This document shows positions 9,410-25,568 of a DNA stretch of 64,000 nucleotides, piece after piece (the first letter of the stretch is position 1; the number at the start of each line of letters is the position of its first letter). Under the pieces are notes generated by a model. The model saw nothing but the letters and a program-made list of their open reading frames with translations. It was not told the origin of the DNA and searched no databases. Origin of the DNA: Mycobacterium sp. D16Q13 (GTDB lineage: Bacteria > Actinomycetota > Actinomycetes > Mycobacteriales > Mycobacteriaceae); the NCBI RefSeq assembly GCF_002013375.1, contig NZ_MAEW01000003.1, positions 62,001 through 126,000 on the forward strand. The letters are read 5' to 3'. A program made the position numbers and the translations under genes.

Positions 9410-10153
9410 ATGGCCTTCGGCGGGCCACTCCTGCGCTACAAAGAGAGCGTGGAGAAGGTCGTCTTTGTGTTACGCCAGCCGTCCGATGCCGCCACCGACG
9501 AGTGGTGCGAGCAGCTGCACACGGCCGCCGTCGACAAGATCCGGGCGGCAGGCGTGCACGGCCTGACCCTGTGCACGCATGACGCCGCGGTGCGTGCCGC
9601 CAGCCTGCGCTTGGTGACCCTGGACCCACCACTGGCCGCCGTCGCCAGCGTGTGGGTCCAGCAGTCATACGGCCCGGCGGTACGGGAGATTGAGGCAATT
9701 CTGGCCGCGGCGTCGGCCCGTGTGCACGGATATCTCGTCACAGAGTCGGTGCCACTGCCTCCCCCTGAGTCCGAACCCGGCTCGCGGTCAACGGGTTTCA
9801 CCAGCATCGCGCTATTGCGCAGGCCCACCGACATGCCGTTCGACGCGTGGCGACAGCAGTGGCAGGGTGTGCACACCCAGAACGCACTCGACCTGCAATC
9901 GACCATCGGCTACGAACAGAACCTCGTAGTCCGCGCGGTTACCGATGACGCCCCCGCGATCTCGGCAATCGTCCTCGAACAGTTTCCCTCGCCGGCCCTC
10001 ACCGATCCACTGGCCTGGTACGGCGCCCTGGATCAACAGCAGCTCGGCCAGCGCGCGATGGCCATGCTGGAGAGCGTCAAAGCCTTTGGTGCTCATACCA
10101 ATATCGACACCGTCGCGACCAGCCGGTACGACATGGTTCGCCCTTTCGGGTGA
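9410..10153 (+). CDS. EthD-domain-like protein
   Basis: A 247-residue soluble protein. The C-terminal half resembles the EthD/dimeric alpha-beta barrel family (TSIALLRRPTDMPFDAWRQ, W-x-x-H-T-x-x-A-x-x-L-x-S-T-x-Y). The N-terminal half (VVFVLRQPSDAATDEWCEQ) looks like a divergent second copy of the same fold. The start could be the ATG at 9410 or the GTG at 9449. It is divergent from fadE8 with a very short spacer, so they may share control. No catalytic function can be assigned. Confidence 0.72.
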   Translation: MAFGGPLLRYKESVEKVVFVLRQPSDAATDEWCEQLHTAAVDKIRAAGVHGLTLCTHDAAVRAASLRLVTLDPPLAAVASVWVQQSYGPAVREIEAILAAASARVHGYLVTESVPLPPPESEPGSRSTGFTSIALLRRPTDMPFDAWRQQWQGVHTQNALDLQSTIGYEQNLVVRAVTDDAPAISAIVLEQFPSPALTDPLAWYGALDQQQLGQRAMAMLESVKAFGAHTNIDTVATSRYDMVRPFG

Positions 10154-10184
10154 CAGCCCTCGCTACCGCTCAGATAGCATCGTG

Positions 10185-10220
10185 TTGACATACAACCAAA
10201 TGGTTGTACATTGGGATTCG
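10185..10220 (+). promoter_or_regulatory. Promoter with embedded ArsR operator; likely leaderless start
   Basis: A TTGACA -35 (10185-10190) and a TACATT -10 (10207-10212) are separated by 16 bp. Between and overlapping them is an inverted repeat with perfect 8-bp arms, TACAACCA-AA-TGGTTGTA (10191-10208). Transcription should start near 10219-10220, exactly at the GTG of the ArsR gene, so the message is probably leaderless. The operator position fits repression by steric block and autoregulation. Confidence 0.65.
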
Positions 10221-10576
10221 TGACCGCCGCGGATGAGGACAGGGCCGACGCCATGTTCCATGCGCTCTCCGACCGCACCCGCCGCGACATCTTGCGGCGC
10301 GTGTTGGCCGGTGAGCACTCGGTCTCAGCGCTTGCGGAGAACTACGACATGAGTTTCGCCGCAGTGCAAAAGCACGTCGCCGTGCTGGAAAAGGCCGGGC
10401 TGCTGACAAAACGGCGTAACGGTCGCGAGCAGTTGGCCAGCGGCGATGTGGATGCGGTTCGCTCGGTCGGCGCCATGCTCGCCGAGCTGGAGCAGTTCTG
10501 GCGCGGCAGGATCGCCCGCATCGATGAACTCATCGCACTAGAACCACCGACGCCCAAACCACCGAGGAAGGACTGA
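10220..10576 (+). CDS. ArsR-family transcriptional repressor
   Basis: A 118-residue winged-helix repressor. The HTH covers HALSDRTRRDILRRVLAGEHSVSALAE and MSFAAVQKHVAVLEKAGLL. It has no obvious metal-binding CxC motif, so it belongs to the ArsR subgroup paired with SRPBCC proteins, not to the metal sensors. I chose GTG 10220 because it falls at the predicted transcription start; a TTG at 10211 is also in frame. It is followed 3 bp later by its SRPBCC partner, and a palindromic operator lies in its promoter. Confidence 0.88.
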   Translation: MTAADEDRADAMFHALSDRTRRDILRRVLAGEHSVSALAENYDMSFAAVQKHVAVLEKAGLLTKRRNGREQLASGDVDAVRSVGAMLAELEQFWRGRIARIDELIALEPPTPKPPRKD

Positions 10577-10579
10577 ATC

Positions 10580-11065
10580 ATGCCCGTCACCAACGTTACT
10601 CACGATATCGACACCCGAACCATCACCATTGACGCCGAATTTGAGGCGCCGCTCAGCCGGATCTGGCAGATCTACGCCGACCCGCGCCAGCTCGAAAAGG
10701 TGTGGGGCCCGCCGAGTTGCCCGGCAACGTTCGTCGATCACAACTTCACGCCGGGTGGCCGAGTGAACTACTACATGACAGGGCCCGCGGGTGAACGGTA
10801 CGCGGGGTGGTGGGAGGTCACGGCGATCGATGAGCCCAACAGCTTCGCGTTCAGGGACGGTTTCTCCGACGAAAACCTGAATCCGGTGGACAACATGCCG
10901 GTCTCGGAAAACCTGTACACATTCATCGAGAAAGACGGCCGCACCCTGGCAACCTACGTCAGCACATTTGAGACTGCCGAGGCGCTGCAGCAGGTGCTGG
11001 ACATGGGCGTCATCGAGGGCGCATCGTCTGCGATCAACCAGATCGACGACCTCGTCCGCTCTTGA
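10580..11065 (+). CDS. SRPBCC/AHSA1-domain protein
   Basis: A 161-residue START-like protein with an AHSA1-type fold: DAEFEAPLSRIWQIYADPRQL at the N-terminus, WGPPSCPATFVDHNFTPGG and WWEVTAIDEPNSFAF in the middle. Such proteins bind hydrophobic ligands in a deep cavity. They are commonly encoded directly after an ArsR repressor, as here, where the ArsR stop and this ATG are 3 bp apart. The pair is presumably a ligand-induced operon. The ligand is unknown. Confidence 0.85.
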   Translation: MPVTNVTHDIDTRTITIDAEFEAPLSRIWQIYADPRQLEKVWGPPSCPATFVDHNFTPGGRVNYYMTGPAGERYAGWWEVTAIDEPNSFAFRDGFSDENLNPVDNMPVSENLYTFIEKDGRTLATYVSTFETAEALQQVLDMGVIEGASSAINQIDDLVRS

Positions 11066-11123
11066 GTGGCGGGATGGCCCGCACCACTCACTGCCGGTGT
11101 GGGCCATCCTTTACGCTCACGTC

Positions 11124-11414
11124 ATGGTGGAGTACCGCAACCCCGGCGCTATCACCTTTGAGGCGACCATTGAGAAACCCGAGGGCCCCGGTGCATTCGT
11201 CGAGGTCCCGTTCTCCGTGATCGACACCTTCGGAGTCAAGGCCCGCGTACCGGTGCTGGCCGTGTTCGACGGCTCGGTGACGTACACGGGCTCCCTGGCA
11301 CCGTACGGCGGCACGCACCTGCTCGGGGTGCGCAAGGACATTCAGGAACAGTTGGGCAAGGGCCCCGGAGACCGAGTGACCGTGGAGATCAGGCTCGATA
11401 CCGACCGCACCTAG
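11124..11414 (+). CDS. DUF1905-domain protein
   Basis: A 96-residue protein matching the DUF1905 beta-barrel pattern (FEATIEKPEGPGAFVEVPF, GVKARVPVLAVFDG, HLLGVRKDIQEQLGKGPGDRVTV). I used the ATG at 11124 because it starts just ahead of the domain. Its stop overlaps the stop of the convergent permease gene by 4 bp. Some relatives carry a C-terminal bacteriocin-protection domain; this protein ends before that. Function unknown. Confidence 0.78.
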   Translation: MVEYRNPGAITFEATIEKPEGPGAFVEVPFSVIDTFGVKARVPVLAVFDGSVTYTGSLAPYGGTHLLGVRKDIQEQLGKGPGDRVTVEIRLDTDRT

Positions 11415-12814
11415 GCGTCTTGCTTTTCATGCCGCGCGGGTTCGCCGTGGTGCACAAAGTAACCAAGCACCACAATCACGAACCAGACCAGGCCCACGAA
11501 GATCGCGGTACGGCCGTCCTCCGTGAAGAACAGAAGCACCACCACGAGCGCCAGGAAGGCCAGCGCCAACAGATTTGTCACCGGAGCCCCGGGGAGCTTG
11601 TAATCCGAGGCGGGTAGTTCCCCGGCGGCAACCCGCTTCCGGTAAATCAAGTGGGACACCAGGATTGAGCCCCACACAAAAATGATGCCAATAGTGGATA
11701 CCGACGTGATGTAGGCGAATGCCTTGTCCGGCGACAGCCAGTTGACGAACACGCCGATACCCATGGCCAGCGCCGAGAAGCAGATGGCCAACATCGGGAC
11801 ATGACGTGAGCTCAACGACTGCAGACCCGCGGGGGCATCGCCGCGCTGCGCCAGGCTGCGCACCATCCTGCCGGTCGAATAGATGCCCGAGTTGCAGGAG
11901 GACAGTGCGGCCGTCAGCAAGATGAAGTTCACGATGTTCGCCGCCTGCGGAATGTTGAGGTACTCGAACACCGCGACGAAGGGGCTCTCACCTTTGTGAT
12001 AGTTCCGCCAGCCCTGGATCGACAGAATGACGATCAGCGCACCCACGTAGAACAACCCGATGCGGAACGGCAGCGTGTTAATCGCCTTACGCAGGGTCAC
12101 TTTCGGGTTCTCGGCCTCCCCCGCCGTGACACCGACGAGCTCAACGCCCACATAGGCGAACACCACGATCTGCAGGCTCAGCAGGGCCTGACTGAATCCC
12201 GTCGGGAAGAACCCGCCGTCGTTCCAGAGATTGGCGACGGTGGGGCCCGATTCCGGCCCAAGTCCCGCAATGGGAAGCAGTACACCGACGCCGATGATGA
12301 TCATGCCGACGATCGCCGTCACCTTGATCATCGAGAACCAGAACTCCGCCTCACCGAAGATCTTCACCGATATCAGGTTGGCCCCGAACAGGATGAGAAG
12401 GACGGCCAGGGCAGTGACCCATTGCGGGATGCCAGGCCACCACCGTTGGATGTACACGCCGGCGACGGTAATCTCCGCCATACACGTTGTGGCCCACACC
12501 GCCCAGTACGTCCAACCGTTAGCGAACCCGGCGAAACGCCCCATGAATTCCTCGGCATACTCGGAGATGCTGCCCGAGACCGGCCGATAGACCAGCAGTT
12601 CACCGAGTGCCCGCATGATCACGAAGATGGCCAGACCCGCGACCAGGTAGGCCAAGATGAGCGCGGGACCTGCCTTCTCGATCGCACCACCGGCGCCGTA
12701 GAAGAGGCCCGTGCCGATGGCACCGCCGATCGCGATCATCTGCACCGTGCGGGCAGAGAGCCCGCGTGAATATCCGGCGTCGGGCGTCTCGGACTCGGAA
12801 TTGGCAACGGTCAT
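11411..12814 (-). CDS. APC-superfamily amino-acid permease
   Basis: A 467-residue integral membrane protein with about 12 transmembrane segments. The family signature is at the N-terminus (LSARTVQMIAIGGAIGTGLFYGAG), followed by VYRPVSGSISEYAEEF, typical of the AAT group (GABA, aromatic or cyclic amino-acid permeases). It should import an amino acid by proton symport; the substrate cannot be told from sequence. It stands alone, convergent with the DUF1905 gene and divergent from a small membrane protein. Confidence 0.9.
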   Translation of the reverse strand: MTVANSESETPDAGYSRGLSARTVQMIAIGGAIGTGLFYGAGGAIEKAGPALILAYLVAGLAIFVIMRALGELLVYRPVSGSISEYAEEFMGRFAGFANGWTYWAVWATTCMAEITVAGVYIQRWWPGIPQWVTALAVLLILFGANLISVKIFGEAEFWFSMIKVTAIVGMIIIGVGVLLPIAGLGPESGPTVANLWNDGGFFPTGFSQALLSLQIVVFAYVGVELVGVTAGEAENPKVTLRKAINTLPFRIGLFYVGALIVILSIQGWRNYHKGESPFVAVFEYLNIPQAANIVNFILLTAALSSCNSGIYSTGRMVRSLAQRGDAPAGLQSLSSRHVPMLAICFSALAMGIGVFVNWLSPDKAFAYITSVSTIGIIFVWGSILVSHLIYRKRVAAGELPASDYKLPGAPVTNLLALAFLALVVVLLFFTEDGRTAIFVGLVWFVIVVLGYFVHHGEPARHEKQDA

Positions 12815-12950
12815 CGGAACATCATTGCGTGAGCAGACGCTTATTGCACGGGAAACCCGGACACACCGTCCACAACGCGCGTGGAATTGCGTGGCCTAGC
12901 TAGGTATTTGTGCGCTGAACCGACTTCTCTTACGCACATAGGCTTCTGGC

Positions 12951-13376
12951 ATGCTCAACCCACAGTTCATCGGACGCGTGGCATTGCCGATATTCACCGC
13001 GGTGTTTCCGTTCATGATCATCGCCGGACAACTCGGTCTGGATATTTGTCGCTGGTGGATCGTCTACGGCACCGCAACCAGTGTGGCTGCCCTGATGGGC
13101 ATCACCACGTTCGGCATGTGCAATTCGAACGGCCCAGGGCTCGCGGTCGGTCGGTCCTGGGTGCTCTTTTGGACAGGCCTGGCGGCACTCACTGCGGCGC
13201 AGGGCTTCTTCTACGCGCAACTCCGTCATCGGTGCCCGGCAGTGGGGCCGATCATCGCGATCGACGCCTTCCTCGAATGGCTCATCGCACCCGTGGTTCT
13301 CGTCGTCGTGGCCGGGAGTGCATTCCGGCGCGCGTGGACCGCCGCGCGGCGAAATGGAAAGGCCCCCGGGGTGTAA
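12951..13376 (+). CDS. Small four-helix membrane protein, unknown
   Basis: A 141-residue protein with four hydrophobic helices (about residues 10-30, 37-58, 67-90, 98-123) and a basic C-terminus. I do not recognise a family. The stop codon lies in the loop of the bidirectional terminator shared with rpoC. It is divergent from the amino-acid permease, so a linked transport-related role is possible but unsupported. Confidence 0.6.
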   Translation: MLNPQFIGRVALPIFTAVFPFMIIAGQLGLDICRWWIVYGTATSVAALMGITTFGMCNSNGPGLAVGRSWVLFWTGLAALTAAQGFFYAQLRHRCPAVGPIIAIDAFLEWLIAPVVLVVVAGSAFRRAWTAARRNGKAPGV

Positions 13377-13386
13377 CCCGGGGGCC
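13361..13386. terminator. Bidirectional intrinsic terminator downstream of rpoC
   Basis: Perfect 10-bp stem GGCCCCCGGG / CCCGGGGGCC (13361-13370 and 13377-13386) with a 6-base loop. On the plus strand it is followed by CTTCTCGTGTTT, on the minus strand by TTTCCATTTC. It ends rpoC transcription, and that of the convergent membrane-protein gene, whose TAA lies in the loop. Confidence 0.85.
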
Positions 13387-13403
13387 CTTCTCGTGTTTAC
13401 GAC

Positions 13404-17351
<3,948 letters not shown>

Positions 17352-17386
17352 GTAAACTCCCTTTCCCCTTGCGGGATAGAATTCGG

Positions 17387-20875
<3,489 letters not shown>

Positions 20876-21013
20876 GATCGGTCCTCCAGTGTTGCCGCGC
20901 ATCTGCGTTGTTTTGCGCAAGCAACGACCAAACACACACCCGATCGATCACAACATGAACCAACACCGTCGTGGCGAGGGAAGGTGGGCAGGAGGCAGCC
21001 AGCGCAACGTCTA

Positions 21014-21042
21014 ACAATAGCGTACTATCGCGCAGCCTTCAA
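21014..21042 (-). promoter_or_regulatory. rpoB: Candidate rpoBC promoter
   Basis: On the minus strand a TTGAAG -35 (21037-21042), a 17-bp spacer and a TATTGT -10 (21014-21019) lie about 140 bp upstream of the rpoB TTG. This resembles a SigA promoter with a leader of roughly 130 nt. The rest of 20876-21193 has no convincing gene. Found by eye; transcript mapping would settle it. Confidence 0.5.
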
Positions 21043-21193
21043 CTGCCCGGTCAAATCTGCGGATCAGTGCTGGCTGGCGGCCTCACTGCATTCGCAAACG
21101 TCCGTGCTGCCAAACAGAGTGACTCGTCACGCGCCGCCCGTCAAGAGATAGCGCCAGTATTTTCGGTGTTTCTTTTTTGCTATTTCGGCCGCC

Positions 21194-21970
21194 TCAGCCG
21201 GGCTTGACCGCGCCGAGCGTCTGACTGAGCCCGGAGACGTACTGCCGATGGTCGGTCAGCCCGTGGCGGATGAGCAGAAGCGGGTAATGAACACGGTCGA
21301 ACATGCGAAAGGACATCGGTCGCGCGAACAGACGCTGAAGCCCGTGGGTGAACGCGGGCCCGCGCAGGCAGGAGGTGAGAATGGCGATCCGCCCACCCGG
21401 TCTGAGCACTCGGATCATCTCACCGACCACCGCATCCGGGTCCTCCATGAAGTACAGCGCGCCGTAACAGGACACCGCGTCGAAGGTGTCGTCGGGAAAC
21501 GGCAACCGCAGTCCGTCGGCACGCAGGAATCCGAGCTGTCGCGCCTGCGCCCGGTGCGCAGGGTTGGCCACCGCCTCGGCCAGCATGTTTGCCGCAGCAT
21601 CCAGCCCGACGACCAATCCGCCTACACCGACCGACCGTACCGCCCGGCGTGCGGTGTTTCCCGGCCCACAGGCGACATCGAGCACCCGGTCGCCCGGCTC
21701 GATCGCCAGCAAGTGCAGCGCCCGCTGAGCCTCGTGGGTTCCCGACCGCGCGGTCAGGACCGCGAACGCGAACGACCGCCAGAACCTGTCGTACACCCAG
21801 CTGAAAACGGCGTTCTGCATCGTCTGCTGTCCACGGTGCAAGCAGACGTTCTGGGGGCCCATGACATCGAGGTAGCCCTCGCTCCTAGCGCGCACCGGGA
21901 CCGTGAGCAGCCCTTCGATCTGCTGCACGGCGCTACCCGCCCCGGGCGTTCGGCCCTGCGCACCCGTCAC
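21194..21970 (-). CDS. Class I SAM-dependent methyltransferase (UbiE/MenG-like)
   Basis: A 258-residue methyltransferase. Motif I is VLDVACGPGNTARRA (about residues 95-109), followed by VVGLDAAANML and a post-I region FDAVSCYGALYFMEDPD, RVLRPGGRIAIL, as in Methyltransf_11 enzymes acting on small lipophilic molecules. The annotated GTG overlaps the stop of the molybdopterin gene as GTGA, implying coupling; an internal Met (about residue 51) could be the true start. The substrate is unknown. Confidence 0.82.
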   Translation of the reverse strand: MTGAQGRTPGAGSAVQQIEGLLTVPVRARSEGYLDVMGPQNVCLHRGQQTMQNAVFSWVYDRFWRSFAFAVLTARSGTHEAQRALHLLAIEPGDRVLDVACGPGNTARRAVRSVGVGGLVVGLDAAANMLAEAVANPAHRAQARQLGFLRADGLRLPFPDDTFDAVSCYGALYFMEDPDAVVGEMIRVLRPGGRIAILTSCLRGPAFTHGLQRLFARPMSFRMFDRVHYPLLLIRHGLTDHRQYVSGLSQTLGAVKPG

Positions 21971-24147
21971 ACGCGCTCCACCCTGACGGGCACCCCGTTA
22001 AGCCGTGCCATCCCGGCCAGCGCCTCCAGGTCCGCCGGCTCGCTGGACATCAGCAGGTTGACGTTGGCGCCGGGGTTCGCATTGGCGGTCTGCCACGCAC
22101 CGCCCCGGTTATGGCCCCACCCGTGCGGTACGGCGATGACGCCGGGAACGATGTCCTTGGTCGCCACGGCGGGCAGCTCGATCTCTCCGTGCGCCGAGCT
22201 GATCCGGATCCGGTCATCGGTGGCGATCCCCAGACGTTCGGCATCGTCGACGTGAAGCTGAGCGCGCTGCATCCGCGCGCCACGCATGAGCATCGGCGAG
22301 TTGTGCATCCATGAGTTCTCCGACCGCATCTCCCGCATCCCGATCAGCCGCAGGGGGTAGTCCGGATCGCTGCGCCGCCGGGACAGCGAAGCGATCTCGC
22401 GCTCTATATCGTTGTGCTGCAGCCGCACTCGGCCGCCGCGGTGCACCACCGCCCGCCGCAGGCCACCCTCGGGCACCATCGGCGCCACCACCTTGCCGTG
22501 GGGATGCTGCTCTACCAGGTTGCGGAAGCTGACCCCGCCCCGCCGCAGCCCGAACCAGTCACCGCCCTCCCCGAGGCGAATCACCATGTCGATCATCGGG
22601 CGCGGAGTGAGGCGCCTACCGAACAGCGACATCAGCTTGCGAACGCCCTGGACCGCGCCCAACAGCGGGGTCATGCGCCACAGCCGCGCCGTCAGATCGT
22701 CGATGATCTCCCATTCCTGCCTGGCCAGGCCTGCCGGGGGGACCACAGCCTCACTGGCCTGCCGGAACGGAGTGGGCTGCATCGATGGAAAGGCGACCGG
22801 AAAATCGTCGCGCTCATACATGGTGGTGGCCGGCAGGATGTAGTCCGCGTGGGCATTCGTCTCGTTGACGTAGAGGTCGATCGCAACCATGAGATCGAGC
22901 TGCCTGAGGGCGCCTTCGAGTTCGTCACCGTTAGGCACCGAGAGCACGGGGTTTCCGGCGCTGACAAACAACCCGCGCACCTGGCCCTTTCCCGGCGTGG
23001 TGATCTCCTTGGCCATCAGGGCCGCGGGTTCGGATCCGAGCACCGAGGGGAAACCGCCGATGCGCGAGCGGCGACGGCGGTAGATCGCGCCGAGTGCCCG
23101 GCCCGCGACCTTCATGGCGTACCGCTCCCCCGGCATCCCGTACCCACCGAACACCTGCCCACCGGGGATATCGGCGTTACCGGCGACGAGGTTCACGACA
23201 TTGAGCAGATAGCTCGTCAGCGTCCCGTTCTCGCCGAGACAGATCCCGACGCGCCCATACACGGCCGCACAGGAGGTGCCGGCAAGATCTCGCGCCAACC
23301 GGCGCACCGTCACCGCGTCGATCCCCGTCTGCGCACGAGTCGACTCGGGCGTGAATTCTCGAGAGACCGCCTCGATCCAATCGATTCCATTGGCTTGCTT
23401 AGTGATTCGCTCACGATCAACCAGGCCCTCGGCGAACATCACCTGAATGAGCGACAGCAACAGGAAGGCGTCCCCGTCGGGGGTGATACCCATCCACTCG
23501 AACTCCGAGGCCGTCTCGGTACGGCGCGGATCGATGACGAGCACACGCCCGCCACGCTTGACCACCTCGCGCATCCCGTCCTTGATTCGCGGCATCGATA
23601 ACGCGCTTCCGTGTGACACAACGGGATTCGCGCCGATCACGACCAGCAGGTCGGTACGCGGGATGTCGGGGATGGGAAACACCAGCGGCGACCCGTACAG
23701 CAGCTGACTAGCGACGAACTGATTATTGATGTCCTGCGAGCCGGCCGTGAACAGGTGAAACCCCCCGCCCATCCCGTTGGTCATCAGCTGAAGCCACAGG
23801 ACATGCGAGTAGCTAAATGCCCCGGGGTTTCCGAAGTACCAGGCCAGCCCGCCCGATCCGTGCGTGTGGTGGATATCGCGCACCCGGGCCGCGATATCGC
23901 CCATCGCGGTCTCCCAGTCCACCGGCTCGAACTCGCCTGATGCGGTGCGCCGCAAGGGGACAGTCACCCGATCCGGGTCGTTATGTACCTCGGCGAAGGC
24001 AATGCCCTTCTGACACGCAAAGCCTGCCGAGAGCGGATTCTCCTTATCGGGACGTAGCGAGAGCAGCTTGCCGTCCTCGACCGTGGCCACCATCCCGCAC
24101 AGCGGCTCACAGATACGACAGAAGGTCGCTTTCGTTTCGACTGTCAT
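21967..24147 (-). CDS. Molybdopterin-containing oxidoreductase
   Basis: A 726-residue molybdoenzyme of the DMSO-reductase/formate-dehydrogenase superfamily. The N-terminal 4Fe-4S site is clear (CRICEPLCG plus a later Cys in FACQKG). Molybdopterin-binding blocks follow (WYFGNPGAFSYSHVLW, VVIGANPVVSHGSAL) and a C-terminal dinucleotide-binding domain (MHNSPMLMRG, VDDAERLGI, VPHGWGHNRGGAW). There is no selenocysteine or Tat signal, so it is probably cytosolic. I chose ATG 24147; a GTG at 24165 is possible. It is coupled to the downstream methyltransferase. Substrate unknown. Confidence 0.85.
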   Translation of the reverse strand: MTVETKATFCRICEPLCGMVATVEDGKLLSLRPDKENPLSAGFACQKGIAFAEVHNDPDRVTVPLRRTASGEFEPVDWETAMGDIAARVRDIHHTHGSGGLAWYFGNPGAFSYSHVLWLQLMTNGMGGGFHLFTAGSQDINNQFVASQLLYGSPLVFPIPDIPRTDLLVVIGANPVVSHGSALSMPRIKDGMREVVKRGGRVLVIDPRRTETASEFEWMGITPDGDAFLLLSLIQVMFAEGLVDRERITKQANGIDWIEAVSREFTPESTRAQTGIDAVTVRRLARDLAGTSCAAVYGRVGICLGENGTLTSYLLNVVNLVAGNADIPGGQVFGGYGMPGERYAMKVAGRALGAIYRRRRSRIGGFPSVLGSEPAALMAKEITTPGKGQVRGLFVSAGNPVLSVPNGDELEGALRQLDLMVAIDLYVNETNAHADYILPATTMYERDDFPVAFPSMQPTPFRQASEAVVPPAGLARQEWEIIDDLTARLWRMTPLLGAVQGVRKLMSLFGRRLTPRPMIDMVIRLGEGGDWFGLRRGGVSFRNLVEQHPHGKVVAPMVPEGGLRRAVVHRGGRVRLQHNDIEREIASLSRRRSDPDYPLRLIGMREMRSENSWMHNSPMLMRGARMQRAQLHVDDAERLGIATDDRIRISSAHGEIELPAVATKDIVPGVIAVPHGWGHNRGGAWQTANANPGANVNLLMSSEPADLEALAGMARLNGVPVRVERV

Positions 24148-24237
24148 AGTCGGCACCGCTTTCACACGTCACAGGGCTGACCCCTATTCGATAACGCGTG
24201 TTCGCAAATATCAACCCCGGATTCCCCGAGGCCGCTA

Positions 24238-25365
24238 CTACCCCCGGACGGGCGGGATCTGGCCCGTGGGAGCGTCGTCGTCGACCGTGTTGATGGTCTG
24301 GGTGGGCTGCTCGGTCTGCGGCGGCGCCAGCGTGGCGGTGGTGACACCGGCGGGTTCGTCGCCGAAGTCGTGCACAGGGAACTGGTGGGTGCCGGCGAGG
24401 CTGTCCTGGATCGCGGCCTGAGCGTTGGGCGGCAGCTGGTGCATGATCTCGCGCACCCGCGCCTGACGACGCCCGACAGCCGCACGTTCCGGCATACCCG
24501 GGGTGGCCTGAATCTGCGGCGGTACGCCCTCGATCTCCTCTACACCGCCGTCGTGGTGTCCGGCGTCGAGGTGCGCCTGCTCCTCGGCCATGGTGGCCTC
24601 GTCCTTTTCCTCGGACATACCGATCGGACCGATACGACGGCCGTTCAGGAACTGCTTGATCACCGGCTCATCACTGGTCAACAGCACCTCACGAGGGCCG
24701 AACATGACGAGCTGGCGGCGGTACAGCATGCCCATGTTGTCCGGCACGGTACGGGCGATGTTGATGTTGTGCGTCACGATCAGGATCGTGGCGTCAATCT
24801 GGGCGTTGATGTCGATGAGCAGCTGGCTCAGGTACGCGGTACGCACCGGGTCCAGACCGGAGTCCGGCTCGTCACAGAGGATGATCTGCGGATCCAGCAC
24901 CAGCGAGCGGGCCAGGCCGGCACGCTTGCGCATACCGCCGGAGATCTCGCCGGGAAACTTGGTCTCGTGGCCGGTCAGACCCACGACGTCAAGCTTCTGC
25001 ATGACGATGTCGCGGATCTCGGATTCCTTCTTCTTGGTGTGCTCACGCAAGGGGAAGGCGGTGTTGTCGTACAGGTTCATCGAGCCGAACAGCGCGCCGT
25101 CCTGGAACATCACACCGAAGAGCTTGCGGATCTCATAGAGCTCCTTGGAGGAGCACTCCATGATGTTGGTGCCGTCGACGTAGATGGCACCCTGCTCCGG
25201 GCGCAGCAGCCCGATCAGCGACTTCAGGAAGACGGACTTACCGGTACCGGACGGCCCCAGCAGCACGCTGACTTCACCCGGCGGCAGGGACAGGCTGACG
25301 TTCTCCCAGATTCGTTGTGAACCAAAGGACTTGGTCAAACCCTCAACGGAGACTTCTGCACCCAC
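24238..25365 (-). CDS. mkl: Mce-transporter ATPase Mkl/MceG
   Basis: ABC ATPase of 375 residues that in mycobacteria powers Mce lipid/sterol importers (M. tuberculosis Rv0655). Walker A is LGPSGTGKS, the signature is SGGMRKRAG and Walker B is IILCDEPDSGLDP. The C-terminal tail (IGMSEEKDEATMAEEQ and a conserved basic helix near residue 300) is the MceG-specific extension, here extended by a further 40 or so Thr/Pro-rich residues. I chose GTG 25365, preceded by GGAAGG. Mce operons themselves are outside the window. Confidence 0.93.
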   Translation of the reverse strand: MGAEVSVEGLTKSFGSQRIWENVSLSLPPGEVSVLLGPSGTGKSVFLKSLIGLLRPEQGAIYVDGTNIMECSSKELYEIRKLFGVMFQDGALFGSMNLYDNTAFPLREHTKKKESEIRDIVMQKLDVVGLTGHETKFPGEISGGMRKRAGLARSLVLDPQIILCDEPDSGLDPVRTAYLSQLLIDINAQIDATILIVTHNINIARTVPDNMGMLYRRQLVMFGPREVLLTSDEPVIKQFLNGRRIGPIGMSEEKDEATMAEEQAHLDAGHHDGGVEEIEGVPPQIQATPGMPERAAVGRRQARVREIMHQLPPNAQAAIQDSLAGTHQFPVHDFGDEPAGVTTATLAPPQTEQPTQTINTVDDDAPTGQIPPVRG

Positions 25366-25568
25366 CAGGCGATCCTTCCGCGACACGCACACTTCACCAC
25401 CAACCCGGCCAGGCTGTGGTTCGGATCACTTTAGCGCATGCCCAGGAGCTGCATCGCGTTTGTGCCCAGACCAGCCCATCGACTGGCTAACTGTGATAAC
25501 CAGGCACTACGCGTCTAGTGCACGCTACTGCCGGTCTTCCGCGAGTCCGCCCGCCCTCGCGTCCACGA

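Noticed and set aside
12895..12904. 10-bp palindrome CCTAGCTAGG upstream of the small membrane protein
   Set aside because: Too short to be meaningful alone, and no supporting promoter elements were found around it.
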